Source: Aelia acuminata
Taxonomy: Eukaryota > Arthropoda > Insecta > Hemiptera > Pentatomidae
NCBI GenBank assembly: GCA_911387785.2
Contig: OU426980.1
Location: forward strand, 40,213,676 to 40,277,675
Length of the DNA stretch: 64,000 bases
Reading direction: 5' to 3'
A model generated the notes under the pieces. It was not told where the DNA came from. It ran no database searches and saw only the letters and a list, made by a program, of their open reading frames with translations. The translations under genes and the position numbers were made by a program. Of this stretch, positions 34,661 through 46,268 are shown one piece after another (the first letter of the stretch is position 1; every line of letters starts with the position of its first letter).

Positions 34661-34764
34661 TTTTAGGATTATTTGAAGAAATTAAATACACCAACAGAAA
34701 AATAACACTAATTCCAATCAGAACTTGATATTACAGTCTGGGTAAAAAATGGAGAACCCAAATC

Positions 34765-35409
34765 AACCCCAAAAAATTACCTTTACTCTCCGTCCTGAAG
34801 CTACGACCCCCTGTCCTCCTGTATCCTTCAATAATTCTCCACTTGTCCCTGTTGAAAAGATCCGTTAATTAGGACTCCACCTCGACAACGTCTTACTTGG
34901 AATCCTCACACAAAATTGAAACGACAAGAAACCGCACGACAAACCCTCAAAATTAATAAATTAATAAGTAACAAATTGGTAGTATTACAAAAGGGTCCTT
35001 TTTAAGACAGTAATAGGACCTGCTTGGGCTTACAGAATCGAGCTTTGGGGCTCCATCAGACCTTTAAATTCCTATCGTATCCAATCCTTACAGTCCAAAT
35101 TTCATCGTAATATTATTAATGCCCTTTATTTCGTAACAAATAAAATAATTCACAAAGACCTTAATGTTCCATATGTCGCCGATTTGGCCCGATCGAGATA
35201 CCGGTCCGTTCATAGTAAACTCCCAGACCCATCCTCGCTTCCTCCTCGATTCCAGACAATCCTCTAAGGCGTCTGAAAAGAAGATGACCTCGAGATCTTA
35301 GTTTTAGTGCTATCAGAGGATAGTTTCCCTTCATGCTTATTCAAGACATTGTTATTTCTTTTACCACATTTACGTAATGTATTATTTGTAAATTTCAATA
35401 AATAAAAAA
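34765..35409 (+). mobile_element. Jockey-clade LINE, best coding fragment
   Basis: Translates in pieces to FTLRPEATTPCPPVSFNNSP, then an in-frame stop, LGLHLD, and later pieces matching IWTYGIELWGS-type text, RIQSLQSK, IHKDLNVPYVADLARSRYRS and HPSSLPP. This is the conserved C-terminal part of the Jockey reverse transcriptase ORF (thumb and YLGLHLDxRLTW region). It has an internal deletion near 34960, frameshifts and stops. The A-rich tail ends at about 35409. Confidence 0.8.
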
Positions 35410-36129
35410 CCGCTGTTTTTTACAGTTTACTGTAATTGAGAGAGTGTAGGATCAAGCGACTATAAGCACGCGACCTTTTACGTTTTCACACTTGCAAAAA
35501 CAAACCTAGCTTTTTAGCACACAAAAGGTGATAGACAAATTTCGAAATGGCGTCCATGTAACATACGAGATAGCTTTTACAAGAAAACAGCCACCAGCAG
35601 TAGAATGTTAAATACTGCAGTAGGACCGTGTCGATAACTGACCTTAGGCCAAGTTCATTTATCTTTTGTTCAGTCACGATTCCTCTCGTTGAGAGGCTGG
35701 AAACGAGGACAAACAATACACTAATGCATTACTGTAATAAATGATTCCATAATAGCTAATGTATGTATCCAGTTTGAGTTCTATATCAGGTTCGTAACCA
35801 TTTTGTTTATGTATAGAAGGACCAGGAGAGGTTTCTGCAGAGTTCTGCGTCAGCAAGTATAAATTAAGTTTGCATATATATGAATGAATAAGCATAGGAA
35901 ATGGAAACCTGGTTGAAAAGCTATGAAAATTAAAAAAACTTGGGGTGTCCAGCAGTACTGGCTTCTAAAATCCCTGCATATCCTGAGTAAGAACTTAGAT
36001 TTAAAACAAAATAAAAGATAGTGACAACAATTTTTTCTTATACATGCTTTTATTTATTTCATAATTATTTGTTTATTATAATTAAGGCTCGGATTTTGTT
36101 TTTCACAGACATTTGAACTTGGGGATTCA
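35410..36129. other. Spacer, nothing recognised
   Basis: Overlapping minus-strand frames at 35486-35895 were inspected and show no family signature. Confidence 0.4.
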
Positions 36130-36660
36130 GGCTACGGCATTTGTAGGGCTCTTTTTAAATCACTCCGTACTTGTAATATGGATATGAATATTGATGGATA
36201 AAATCTTTAACCCAGTGTTATTTGACGTGTGTAGTTGATTATTTTTAATTTTGACCTTGTGCAATCGAGAATATTATCCAGACCGTCCAAAAACGTACCT
36301 TTTTCAGTCATTTCGATTATTTGTACGTGTTTTCAAAACGGAAGCCGAATTGAGAAAATTCACTGAAAAAAAAAAGTTCAGAGTGGGGTAACAAGGTGGA
36401 ATCCCTCATAAAATACGATTAAAAGGGCGTTTAAGTAGAAAACCTACATTTTTTCTGTAGATCCCATCTGTTTTTTTTTTTTAAATTTTCATTCCCTACC
36501 TATTCAAAACAGACTTGACGATAATTTCATTAATTTAAATTAAGAAATGTTTAAATAAAATTCACACGCTTTCGGTTAAAAATTAAAAATTCCCGTATTA
36601 TTTTTGCGTATTTCCCACCGAAGAAATTTCCCATATGATTCACATATGATCCCATTTCAC
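36130..36660 (+). repeat. Composite repeat, copy 3 (no SINE)
   Basis: ATTGATGGATAAAATCTTTAA, then CCCAGTGTTATTTGACG at the place where other copies carry the SINE, then TGTAGTTGATTATTT, GAGAATATTATCC, CATTTCGATTATTTGTA, and later AAAATTAAAAATTCCC. This is an uninterrupted relative and shows the pre-insertion arrangement. Confidence 0.6.
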
Positions 36661-38923
36661 GCATGCTAGAGTCATCATATCTGTAGAGTATCATAACTGA
36701 TTGATGAAGTCTCGTTTACAGGATGAAAATATCGGTTTAGATATCATTTCAGCACATAATAGGGATGTAGTGGTGTATGATAGACTTTTCCATATTAATG
36801 CCCGATGGTTTTAAAAATCGACATTAAAATTGATATTAAAATTTGGCTACAGAAAATTTAAACAAACAAGAAAGAATAAACTTAAAAATATCGACGTGGA
36901 ACGTCGTCTAAATACTGAGCACATAATGATAAAATATATAACTTCTATATTTATAATTAATTATGAAATTAACTTATATTTAAATACAGTAACTGAGAAC
37001 TTTTTTTTCTTCGTAATATTTTTTTTTTTCACTTTGGTGTGCAATGGAATTATCAATAAATTTGATAGGTTTAAATTATTAAACGATTTACATCCAATAT
37101 TTTATTTTGTTTTCATTTTATTTCCTTACAACTCATCAGGAAAGAAGAAAAAACGTCGGAATAACTCTGTTTAATAAAAAAAAAAAAAAAAGGAGAATCT
37201 AAAGGAAGGAATCTAATCTAAAATCTAGGAATCTAAATATTATAATTAAAAATACTGAATCCGACAGTATATTAAAGTTTAAAAATAAATAATCTCAGAA
37301 ATTTAGCTGAAAATTTAAAAAAAATTTTAATTATTAAATATTTAAAATCGTCGGATATGAAACATGCTAGCCTGTGGAATGTGCTTACGCCCACATGAGA
37401 ACTCAGTTCCTAACCTAACCTACTTAGATGAATTGTATGAGGACAAACTTTGACATAGAGTAAAAGTTATATCATGTAACAAATTTTTTTTATTTTTTTT
37501 TGCATTCATAATTCATACGACAGTGATAAAATATGTCACTTTTATTTTTAAAATGTATGAAGTCATCAAATAAAAATATATAGATAAAGAACTATAATAT
37601 CAGGTGATTAAATAATAATTTTCGTTTGAATAAAGTTTTCATTGTTCCAACTAAAAAATTACAGTTAAATAAAAAATGATTTGAATAAATACATAAATTC
37701 TTATTTTAAATTTATATATTTTTATTTTTTTAAAAACAAACATTTCATAAATAATAATAAAAATATACCTAAAATAAAAACATAAATAAAATCAATCAAT
37801 AGTACAATGTTAAAAAAATAAATAAAGCTTAAAGTTAAGTTAAATTATATTTTTTCTATGCTACTTTAGCCAATCAACTACAATATATGTCTGATTATAT
37901 GAGTTTTATTATTGTTAATAGCATTCCATTACAAAATGAGTAGGTAATAAATAGGTTATTTATAAAGCAGTAAGAGTTAAAAGCACAAAGAATAATGGTT
38001 ATCTTAAATCATTATAACTGAAACAGACAACAATACTTTGTGAAGAAGATGAGTCCATAAATGCCACAAACCACAGTCCACCAATTTATCCACCAAAACG
38101 AACCACAAATTAGTCTTTCATAACAAAACAATAATTAACAATTTCTAGATTAATAACAATAAAAAAATAAATATTAGATGTTGGAATGAAGGAATTAATG
38201 AATGGATGAACAAAATAGAAAAGGAAATTCATATTTTGATTACTTGAAATAAAGTTATCAAATATAGTTATAAAACAGTTTTTTAAAATTAAAACATCAA
38301 GTGGTCGGCTTTAGGTATCCAATGTTTTATTATTTTTTAAATATATGTATATAGATTAATTTAAAACATAGAAATTGACGGATTTAATTTTAAAAATTTG
38401 AGGGAATTATTTTTTACGAGTAATTAAATTTTAATAAATTACTGATGGATCGGAAAACAACTTTTTGAGTTAATAAAACACACTATAACATCTCTAAATA
38501 TATTTTCTTAAGTCGATTTTATGACATTATATTTCTTATATAAAAGGGTGATTTAAAATTTTATGATTAATTTTAATTTTTTGAAGTGAGTTAGTTATTT
38601 ACTGAATCAAACAGTTTTTTTTTTAACACTCCTAGTGATGTGAAAACGATCCACTTATTTGTGATAGTTAATAAGGGAAAAACATTGGTGTCAATGAGCA
38701 TGATGTGTTCAATTTCATAACAAACATTAGTGCAACACAAAAACAGGTTAATGTGCTTTCTGGACCGTGTGTACACGGGAAACACCTTTAGTTAGTTCAC
38801 AAGAAGAATTTAAAAAACAAAACAAAAACAAAAAAAAAACAGGCTATATTTACAAACATGTCTTTTCCAATAATTAGTAAGTAGAAAACTTAAAAAAAAA
38901 ATTACAATCTTTGAATCGGAACA
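36661..38923. other. Extremely AT-rich tract, possibly 3' UTR or intron
   Basis: Among the most AT-rich parts of the window, with many ATTTA/AATAAA words on both strands. The 114-codon frame at 36830-37174 is Phe/Lys/Asn dominated and judged chance. If the exon at 38924 is real, the part just below it would be its minus-strand 3' UTR. Confidence 0.35.
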
Positions 38924-39023
38924 TTACTGAATGATATCAAACCAGTCATAAACTGGGGTAGCTTCACTCGTCCAGAATCCGTTTTTGGGATTTTGATTGT
39001 TCATGATATTTTTGAAAATGGAT
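38924..39023 (-). CDS. Possible terminal exon of the 41.4 kb gene
   Basis: Minus strand: after an AG at 39025-39024, 33 codons end with TAA at 38926-38924. The peptide includes IMNNQNPKNG and GFWTSEATPVYDWFDIIQ. Its GC content is far above the surroundings. The acceptor phase (one base then codons) exactly complements the phase-2 donor of the exon at 41387-41725. Against it: a weak pyrimidine tract before the AG and short length. No family recognised. Confidence 0.35.
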
Positions 39024-39025
39024 CT

Positions 39026-40767
39026 ATCGGTTGTTTATAGCATTTTTATAGTTATATTATTATTTATTTATCAATAATTAGAATAGAGAACGAGCTTTCT
39101 ACCACTCCAATTTATGGCTCACCATCACAAACATTTCTCTTAGGCCCACGTTCGAGATCCCCACTTTGCACTCAGCCGAAAATTGTTAAATTATTATTTG
39201 AGTCATTCAAAATTTCACTCATTGCTATGAAACCAACACAAAATCACAACACTAATTAGCACTAACAAACATTGTCTACTAGACTGAGTTCACTGCGTAT
39301 TAAAGTTGAGCAATTCCTACCTTCAGTAAAAAAGTTTAGAATTTTTCGGAAGAAATAATAATGTCATTTGTTGTTTTCATAAGCCCCCAAAAAAATGTCA
39401 GAGACTTATAAATAATATTTACGAATTAAATTTTACATTTTTGATATCCCCTGATAAATATTTTATGATAAATATTCAAAGTTTGGATAAATTACGTCTC
39501 GTCTTTTTGCCATTTTTATTGAAATACGATTTCTCATTTCAAAGATATTTAGAGATATAATAGGGTCCTTTTTATAAACATAGATCCAAATTATTTTTTT
39601 AATATTATTAATATATTTGTGAGTGATTTATACTTTAGTTTTTGGAAATATTAGTTTTCACTTAACAATTTTCAATTAATGTTTTATTAAATACAATAAT
39701 ACAATAAGCCAGTGAAGGTGGTAACTGCACTATATATTTTTAAAAAAGAAAAAATTAAGAATCAACATAACAGTAGAAAAATATTACACAATTATTTATC
39801 AACTCCGTAAAAACATGAAAGAGAATTATTTACATGAATTTCAGGTATTAAATTTCAATTTAAAAAATTCGAGTATTAAATCAACATCAAATACAGAGAA
39901 AATTATTTAATTCATTTTGGAACTATATTTTAATTTTAATAATAAACTTTTTTTTTACAAATGACAACCACATTTTTTTTTCCAAACAGATTTCTTATTC
40001 TTATATTTTTATAAAAAAGCATGAATATAAATAAATAAAATGATAGATAAATAAAGAAGTAGACTCCCCTCCCTGAATTTTGATTATCTTTTAATGGCTT
40101 CAATATTGAATAAAATAAAATTATTAAATATTTTCAAATTTATTTAAGATTTACTAAAACTTTTGAACATCCTTGAAAGAAACTGAGTTCAGGGTCCTTG
40201 CTATGCTCATTTATTACTAGGGCCCGTATCCTCATATGGAATAGTACTTACTAAATATGAATGAATAATTTCTATTCCATTTCTATTATTTACAAGAAAT
40301 AAAAAAAGTAAAAAAAAAATCATAAAAGAAAAAGAAGCAGTATTTTATGAATTTTACAAACTGCCATCTTGTGTTTTTTTTTCTGACTTTGTTTTTTATG
40401 AATCAGATAACATGCACAATGATGTGTATATAATATTTATATGAAGCTACGTTGAAAATTAAAGATTGGAACTCTTATGCTTCAAACTTTTTAAATTGTT
40501 TCTATTGAAGTTGATAATACATTACGGAAGGTAAAGCATTGTGTAAAATTAAAAAAAACAAAAAACAGCGCATTCTCAAAATGTCCGAAAAATCTAAACT
40601 ATTTAAAGGTATTATGAATATTTTAAATTTTCTATCATTAATTTGTTTGAGTTCATGACATTTAAAAATTTAATGTTTCTGAAAACATTTGATATATTTC
40701 ATAGGTAACATTAAAATAAAAATATCGAATATTTCAAGGATTCTTTGTCTCCTACCCCGTTCGCGAC
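39026..40767. other. AT-rich tract, probable intron
   Basis: No open frame worth noting except a GC-richer patch at 39100-39180. On minus that patch could give short alternative ends, but none is supported. Confidence 0.3.
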
Positions 40768-40921
40768 ATATACTAATAAAACCAAACCAGGCCAGGTATA
40801 TATATTAAATACATTTGTATATATTAAATTTTATATATTATACAATTGTATATTGTATATATATATATATTTGGTTTTATTTGTATATGCTGAGGAGAGG
40901 GGAGAAGACCCCGAAATGTTC
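40768..40921 (+). repeat. Hairpin plus stem-loop motif copy
   Basis: CATATACTAATAAAACCAAA (40768-) and TTTGGTTTTATTTGTATATG (to 40889) are inverted with one mismatch around a TA-rich loop. Immediately after comes GCTGAGGAGAGGGG, loop, CCCCGAAATGTTC, another copy of the CTGANGA..GAAA motif. Confidence 0.5.
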
Positions 40922-41117
40922 AATTTTGTTATTATAATTATTAGGCTGACTGTTATGGACTATTGCTAACGTTGAAAGAAATATTTAATTTTTATCAGAT
41001 TGATTGTATTTTTTTAAAACTTTGTTCAGTCACTTAAATAACACGAATAAGTCCACCATCTACTGGCCTGCTTTTTATAATTATTTTTTCATACATTGAA
41101 TTTATATTAAAAATTGT

Positions 41118-41300
41118 GGATTTGTACGTTTTATAACTCCTTCCTGTTTGAGAACGTTCTTTACCAGCTTATCCATCGTTCCCATATGATTGGAAACAAT
41201 CATCGTTTATCAATGGATTGGGTGCAACCCGAGTCAAACACTGTTTTAACAAGGGGAGAATAATTTTGGATATTAAACTTTTTCACTTTGCCTTTTCCAA
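41118..41300 (-). pseudogene. Possible retroelement protease fragment in intron
   Basis: Minus strand reads NYSPLVKTVFDSGCTQSI then a stop; the next frame continues IVSNHMGTMDKLVKNVLKQ. D-S-G within a hydrophobic context resembles the active site of retroelement aspartic proteases. It lies just downstream of the splice donor of the 41.4 kb exon, so it would be intronic. Weak evidence: a single motif and a frameshift. Confidence 0.25.
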
Positions 41301-41386
41301 CATCTAATATATTAATTGGGTTAATGAAGGATTCGTTATGATACGAAATGTATCCCCCAAACCGGTGTAAGGAATATGACTTGTAC

Positions 41387-41725
41387 CTTAGACCGAGAAG
41401 GGGGGACATGTCTTCAACTAGCTCCGACAAGACGAGCACTGTTGTCCCCGGCGCTCCTTGGTACGCGGCCGGTGCGCTCGGCTCTTGAACAAGTACCGAG
41501 ACTGAGTTACCCCCCTCGAGCTCCTGACCGAACCCTTCACCTTCCCCCATCATCATTTCTTCCGAATTATGGACATATATGATCTTATGATCCTGGTTCT
41601 GCTGCTCGTACTCAATGACGCTGACTGGGGTCATGGTAGTGAGCATGACTGGAGATGAGGCGGGGCTGCTACCCTCATCCTTTACGGCCTCCGGGGATCC
41701 TCCCTCGCTCATTCTCCTCAATCAC
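41387..41725 (-). CDS. First coding exon of an unrecognised host gene
   Basis: Minus strand, spliced exon. The acceptor TTTTTGTTTTTGTTGCAG ends at 41726 and the donor AAG|GTACAAG begins at 41386. Translation starts at ATG 41712; an in-frame TGA lies just upstream, so that ATG must be the start. The 108 codons begin MSEGGSPEAVKDEGSS and are rich in Ser, Glu, Pro and Val (TPVSVIEYEQQNQDHKIIYV, then an EEMMMGEGEGFG acidic patch, ending ELVEDMSPLLGL). GC content is about twice the local level and codon use is balanced. The low-complexity acidic N terminus would suit a nuclear or regulatory protein, but no domain is visible. The exon ends in phase 2. Confidence 0.65.
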
Positions 41726-41929
41726 CTGCAACAAAAACAAAAAATAAATCAATAAATGAGTCATGCTACTGTAAAAAAAAAAAAAAATTGTCAGCAAGTT
41801 GGTTTTTATACTTCATAAAGAGTGTAAAAAGAAAAAAATTAAAGATAAACGAACTAGTAAGACTGGTCGAGTTCTATAAATATACAACCTTAATTTTTAA
41901 GAAAAGTGACCTTCAAGGGTAACAAATAT

Positions 41930-43005
41930 GGCCCCTTACTTTCAAGTATGCGGCACCATCGGCAGAACATAATAACACAATAAAGTACAAAAAGATACCA
42001 TTTCTATAAAACCATGGAAGTTCCTGTTATCTTACGGAAGCGAAATCTGGATTAAATATAAAAACCATCCCTAACCATCCCTAACCATCTTTATGGATTT
42101 CCCTTTTGATTTATTACTTTAATGACTTTTTTGAATAGGACCTATAAAACAATAAAATGCTGTGAAGTGAACCATTTAGTTCTCTGGCTGTTAAGATCCA
42201 TATATTATAATGATTGATTTCATTCTTAATTCGGGAGAACCAAGTAATACAAATAGAAAATGAGGAATATTTGAATATGCTGGTGTTTGCAAATGATATA
42301 GTTATTATAAAAAAGAATGAAGTCGTCCTGAAAAGATCGGTGTACAAGCTAAACGAAATATGCAAAGAACATACCTTTATTTTTTCTAGAAATAAAACTA
42401 AAATAATGGCTATCCCAGGAAAATATTCATTTACTGGACTTATTGCTGTACTAAAAGTTTAATGCTTAAAAATGTATGAGGCACTATCAGCAGGACATAA
42501 TAGCACAATGAAGTACAGAAATACCTATACCATTTTGAAATTCTTTAAAATCATGGAAGTTCATGTTATCTTACGGAAGCGAAATCTGGATTAAATATAA
42601 AAATAGTCAAAGGTGGCGGTCAAAAAACTACAAATAGTAATAAACTATTTTAGTGCAGACGACTTTTCTTCGACCCAACAATGCATGTCTTCTGTGACCT
42701 TGAAGGTGTCGGGGCCTATCTGGCGAAATCTGGATTACTCTAAAAAGCAGAAAAATAAAATTCAAACTGTCGGGATGAGGCTCCTGAGAAAGGCAAATGG
42801 TAGCAAAAGAAGAGGAATGATCAGAAATGACGATATTAGAGAAGAATTAAATATTTTCAGCATAAACAATAAGATTAAAGATCGTCGCCAAAATTGGAAG
42901 CAACGTCTTCTGAAGATGCCCAGTCTGAGAATTGGGCATACATGCCATACGGGAAAAGAGATATTGACAGACCGCGGATTTTGTGATGATTTTTGATTTT
43001 GAAAG
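41930..43005 (+). mobile_element. Decayed RTE-like LINE, two overlapping pieces
   Basis: 42265-42420 encodes YLNMLVFANDIVII followed by LNEICKEHTFIFS, the reverse transcriptase palm motif (consensus FADDIVLI, with the first catalytic-pair Asp replaced by Asn). 42750-42960 gives IQTVGMRLLRKANG, RNDDIREELNIFSI and RRQNWKQRLLKMPSLRI, the usual C-terminal tail. The segment at 41940-42060 (ending YGSEIWIKYK-type text) recurs at 42475-42605, a 130-bp direct repeat 540 bp apart, so two copies or an internal duplication are present. Stops and frameshifts: non-functional. Confidence 0.75.
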
Positions 43006-43265
43006 TTCGGAACAGGCAACAGCCTAATCCCTGAAAAGAAGATGGTATTTTAATAATAAATACGTTTTTTAGAAGTTATTTTCACAGACTCTGCCAAAGT
43101 TTTTTTTTTTTTTTTTTATTGACCCTATTCGATCTAAGGAACGTATTTTGCCAGTTTTTATCAAAAAGGCTTTTCAAGGTTCAAATATTGGGTTTCCCTT
43201 TGACCTATCAATTTGATGACGCTCTTGAATAAAAATTAAACACTGTGTGGTATCCGTTTTTAGTA

Positions 43266-43570
43266 AATTTAACGTTAACTATTTGTTTGAGTCCTTTATT
43301 GAACCTCACTTACATCCCGTTAATGTTCCAACGTTTCGGCAAATTACGCCATTATCAAGGTAACAATACATATGACCATAAAATTCTTAGTAATTAAATA
43401 GGCTACTCGCCCTTGTCAAAAAGAAAAATTAAAAATTGTAAATAATAGTGTATCAGTCTTATTTCACCAAATTTTATGGTAACAGGAATCGATACCTTGA
43501 TAATGGCGTAATTTGCCGAAACGTTGGAACAGTGATGTGGTATAAGTGAGGTTCAATAAAGAATCAAATA
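43266..43570. repeat. Inverted repeat with stem-loop motif in both arms
   Basis: Left arm 43283-43364 (TTTATTGAACCTCACTTAC, CCAACGTTTCGGC) is the complement of right arm 43494-43570 (GCCGAAACGTTGG, GTGAGGTTCAATAAAG). The spacer is about 130 bp. Each arm contains CTTGATAATGGC, loop, GCCGAAACGTTGG. Confidence 0.7.
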
Positions 43571-44355
43571 AGAGCTGGACTAAAATCTGATTTGGCCTCA
43601 AATAAACAAAAATTATCATATTTTTTAAAATTTATTTTCAGCAAATCTACCCAAATTATTTGCCCGTATCTCCATGAAACCTTTAGTAATACAAAAAGCA
43701 TAAGATTTTCAAGCAATAAAAACAACTTGTTTATGATACATATCTTGAAAATTTTGCCACATTTTGTTTGCTAACTAAACCTTTATAATTCACAATATAG
43801 GGATATGTTTTTTATTAAAATTCTTTAAGATACTTCGCATCAAAAAGCAACTTCTAACTAAAAAGTGTTATGTATTGCCATTCATTTATAGGAACTTTGT
43901 GATGCGAAATTTTTCACTTTTCATATCCTACCTGAAAGTATTTCAAATCATAATTTCGAGAGATGATGTTTTTAAATACTGGTAAGGACCTTAAGTATGA
44001 AGATGATATGGTTCAGTTTGTAAGTTGAAGAGACCAAATCAACCATCAATCTCCTGCACTTTAAGGATGCGTAACAACAAATCTGTACAAAAGTATATAT
44101 TACAAGTATTCTACCACTTAGAATGGTTCTTCCATATATTGTCAATCAGATAAAACATTTATTTAAAATATTTTATACAGAATTACAACAGAAGATTGAA
44201 TCCCGTCCTAAACTCAATATAAAATGAAGATTTTATTCTATCGCGTGCTAGCATCCAAAGGTTAAGAAAAGGACAAGGCATTTAAATACTTCTTCCGTAC
44301 CTCCACCATCGTAGAGGCAGGAAAACAAGGTACTTGAGGGTGGTGGTACTAGGAA
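43571..44355. other. AT-rich spacer
   Basis: Nothing recognised. Confidence 0.4.
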
Positions 44356-44568
44356 GTGATAAGGGATCTTTTCGACCTCGGAAGGATATGGTGGGCTCGT
44401 TCGGACACAGAGGTCAAGCACGCGATGAAGTCAGCTTTCAGGAACACGAGGACTTGCAAGAAGGATTTAGATAGCATAGTTAACAAGCGAATGCGCTATC
44501 GTCTGTCAGATCTGTCCAGGTGCCATGTTCCAAGGGGAAGAGTAGTTGATGTCATAATTTTACTTTAA
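44356..44568 (+). other. GC-richer open frame, unassigned
   Basis: A 70-codon frame with balanced composition (LGRIWWARSDTEVKHAMKSA, then KRMRYRLSDLSRCHVPRGR). It stands out from AT-rich surroundings and may be a degraded transposon ORF or an exon. No motif recognised, and no clear splice signals. Confidence 0.3.
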
Positions 44569-45049
44569 TGTACGCATTAGACATCGTACCAAGCTATATT
44601 GGAACATAAATATTGTTGGTTACAACGTTGCTTAATACGCCTGTTTATAAAGTCGATTAATGCCTCATTCTATTCCAAAGTAAATCATAAAAAATAAATT
44701 TTTAACAACTTTTAAAATGTTTTGCATGTCTATCAAGATTAAATGAACGGAATAAAAATAATGAAAAAAATGGGCCTGATTTATTTTTTAACTTTTAACC
44801 CCTCAATGTTACAACATAGAAACAGGAAAAAAAAAAGGAAAAAAAAAAAAACTGTACCACTAGAACCTGAAGAGTCTTGGGTTCAGTACTGTGTAAGGAA
44901 GTACTGCTTCTTGATCAGCGGTCGTGTCAGGAGGTGATTTGACCGTGATCACTCTCAACCCCCAAGCTTTTTCCCCTTAATTTTTCTATTGAGGGTACCC
45001 ACTTTATAGAGGTTGCATTTGCCCCAAGAGGTCTCTCGCCCTCCGAGAA
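44569..45049. other. Spacer
   Basis: A-rich run near 44827-44852. Nothing else recognised. Confidence 0.4.
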
Positions 45050-45115
45050 GATCTGAGTCAGAATATTGAATATATACTACCAAGCGAGATTCGAACTCAG
45101 GACCTTGAGCACAGC
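45050..45115 (-). mobile_element. tRNA-like fragment (B-box)
   Basis: Minus strand reads GTGCTCAAGGTCCTGAGTTC then GAATCTCGCTTGG, a good T-arm with B-box GAGTTCGAATC. The D arm is not convincing. Probably the head of another SINE family running toward lower coordinates. Confidence 0.4.
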
Positions 45116-45649
45116 AGTTCAATTGGAAACAGAAAGAAATGCCAAAAATTCAAATTATGCTTGAGTTGGAGTTGCTCAAACTGTGTATGACACAATTTTA
45201 ATATTTTAGAAACTAATCTTTGTTTATTCAGGTTTAAGAAATATTTTTTTGTAGTAGAAGAATACAGATTCCAAGAATATAGATACGGAAAATTTCTCCT
45301 AACAATAACAGGTGCAACTGGGATCAGAGTACTAATGAATTGAGGAGAAGAACCGATAAAATACAACGCACAGAAACCGGTCAGTCCATTCATCAAGATA
45401 AGAAAGCAAGGAGGTTAAGAAGAGGCTGGACGTGTATAGCTAGAAGCATGTACGCAACAATGCTTGCCTCAACAGCAACAAGCAAGAAGCCACGTGGAAG
45501 GTGAAAATTTAGATGTAAAGATACAATCAACAAAAATGTTGCAGACTCAATGAAGCAAACTGGAAAGAAGAAGAAGCTCATATAAGCAGGCTGAGGTGGA
45601 AAAGAGTGGTTCAGGCGGTTAAAGTAACAAGGCCTGCGAAGCCAACAGG
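45116..45649. other. Mixed sequence ending in a poly(A)
   Basis: Less AT-rich, purine-biased on plus from 45390 to 45648 (AAGAAGAGGCTGGACG and similar). It directly precedes A39, so it may be the 3' end of a retroposed sequence whose identity I do not recognise. Confidence 0.35.

Positions 45650-45688
<39 letters not shown>
45650..45688 (+). repeat. Poly(A) run, 39 nt
   Basis: Perfect A tract after GCCAACAGG. Likely a retroposition tail. The Lys-rich frame across it is not protein. Confidence 0.8.
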
Positions 45689-45689
<1 letters not shown>

Positions 45690-45704
45690 AGCATTGTTTA
45701 CGAT

Positions 45705-45768
45705 TTTTGTTTGTTTAAGGTCATTGTTATGCCACTGAGGCTAATCGGAAGATGCTACAGTGGGAGTC
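45705..45768 (-). mobile_element. SINE fragment (tail end only)
   Basis: TTTGTTTGTTTAAGG, GCCACTGAGGCTAATCGGAA and GATGCTACAGTGGGAGTC match the tail third of the tRNA-headed SINE. It then switches abruptly to the 27.5 kb-type repeat. Confidence 0.7.
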
Positions 45769-45960
45769 TTCTCTTGTTTATTTATTCACTAAGTGGAGAA
45801 GGAGTTTATTCAACTCTGCGCTATCACTCTATTAGATAAGAAAATCAATAAAATAAATCAATTAAAAGTCGTTATTACACATAAATATTGACCTTTTTTT
45901 TCATATGTAGAATCTACCAATTTATCTAATAAATAAATTATTTTTGCTCAGAATTAATTA
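45769..45960 (-). repeat. Inverse copy of the 27.5 kb repeat
   Basis: GGAGTTTATTCAACTC, CGCTATCACTCTATTAGATAAG and ATTTTTGCTCAGAATTAA correspond to 27483-27660 in reverse, with several indels. Confidence 0.6.
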
Positions 45961-46030
45961 TCTTACGTTGCTATTCATTGTGGGACATTTGGATAATTTG
46001 GTATTGAATAATAAAAAGTTTTTATAATAT

Positions 46031-46268
46031 TTGTTTGTTTGTCTAACGACCCTTTGTTACTAAGGCTAATCGGGTGATGCTACGCTGGGAGTCGCCGCGA
46101 CCTATGCTGTTGTAGGTCATTTTTAAAATTATTCCAAACTCGTACTACATAAATAGATAAATATTGGTGGATAAAGCTGAGAATCCACTTTTATCTGTTT
46201 GTTTAACGTCATTAGGGGATAGACATAGGGATCTTTAACGAGTACCTGACATCGTACAGGTTCGGGAC
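46031..46268 (-). mobile_element. Two internally deleted SINE pieces around composite repeat
   Basis: 46031-46103 has the tail end (TTTGTTTGTTTGTCTAACG, AAGGCTAATCGGGTGATGC) joined directly to head-region words. 46104-46195 is composite repeat (GTAGGTCATTTTTAAAATTA). 46196-46268 again has SINE tail and central block (AGGGATCTTTAACGAGTACC). Confidence 0.6.

Noticed and set aside
36830..37174. 114-codon open frame
   Set aside because: Composition is dominated by Phe, Ile, Lys and Asn in very AT-rich DNA; no motif, no splice context.
45606..45839. 77-codon frame with a long Lys run
   Set aside because: Poly(A) tract at 45650-45688 translated.
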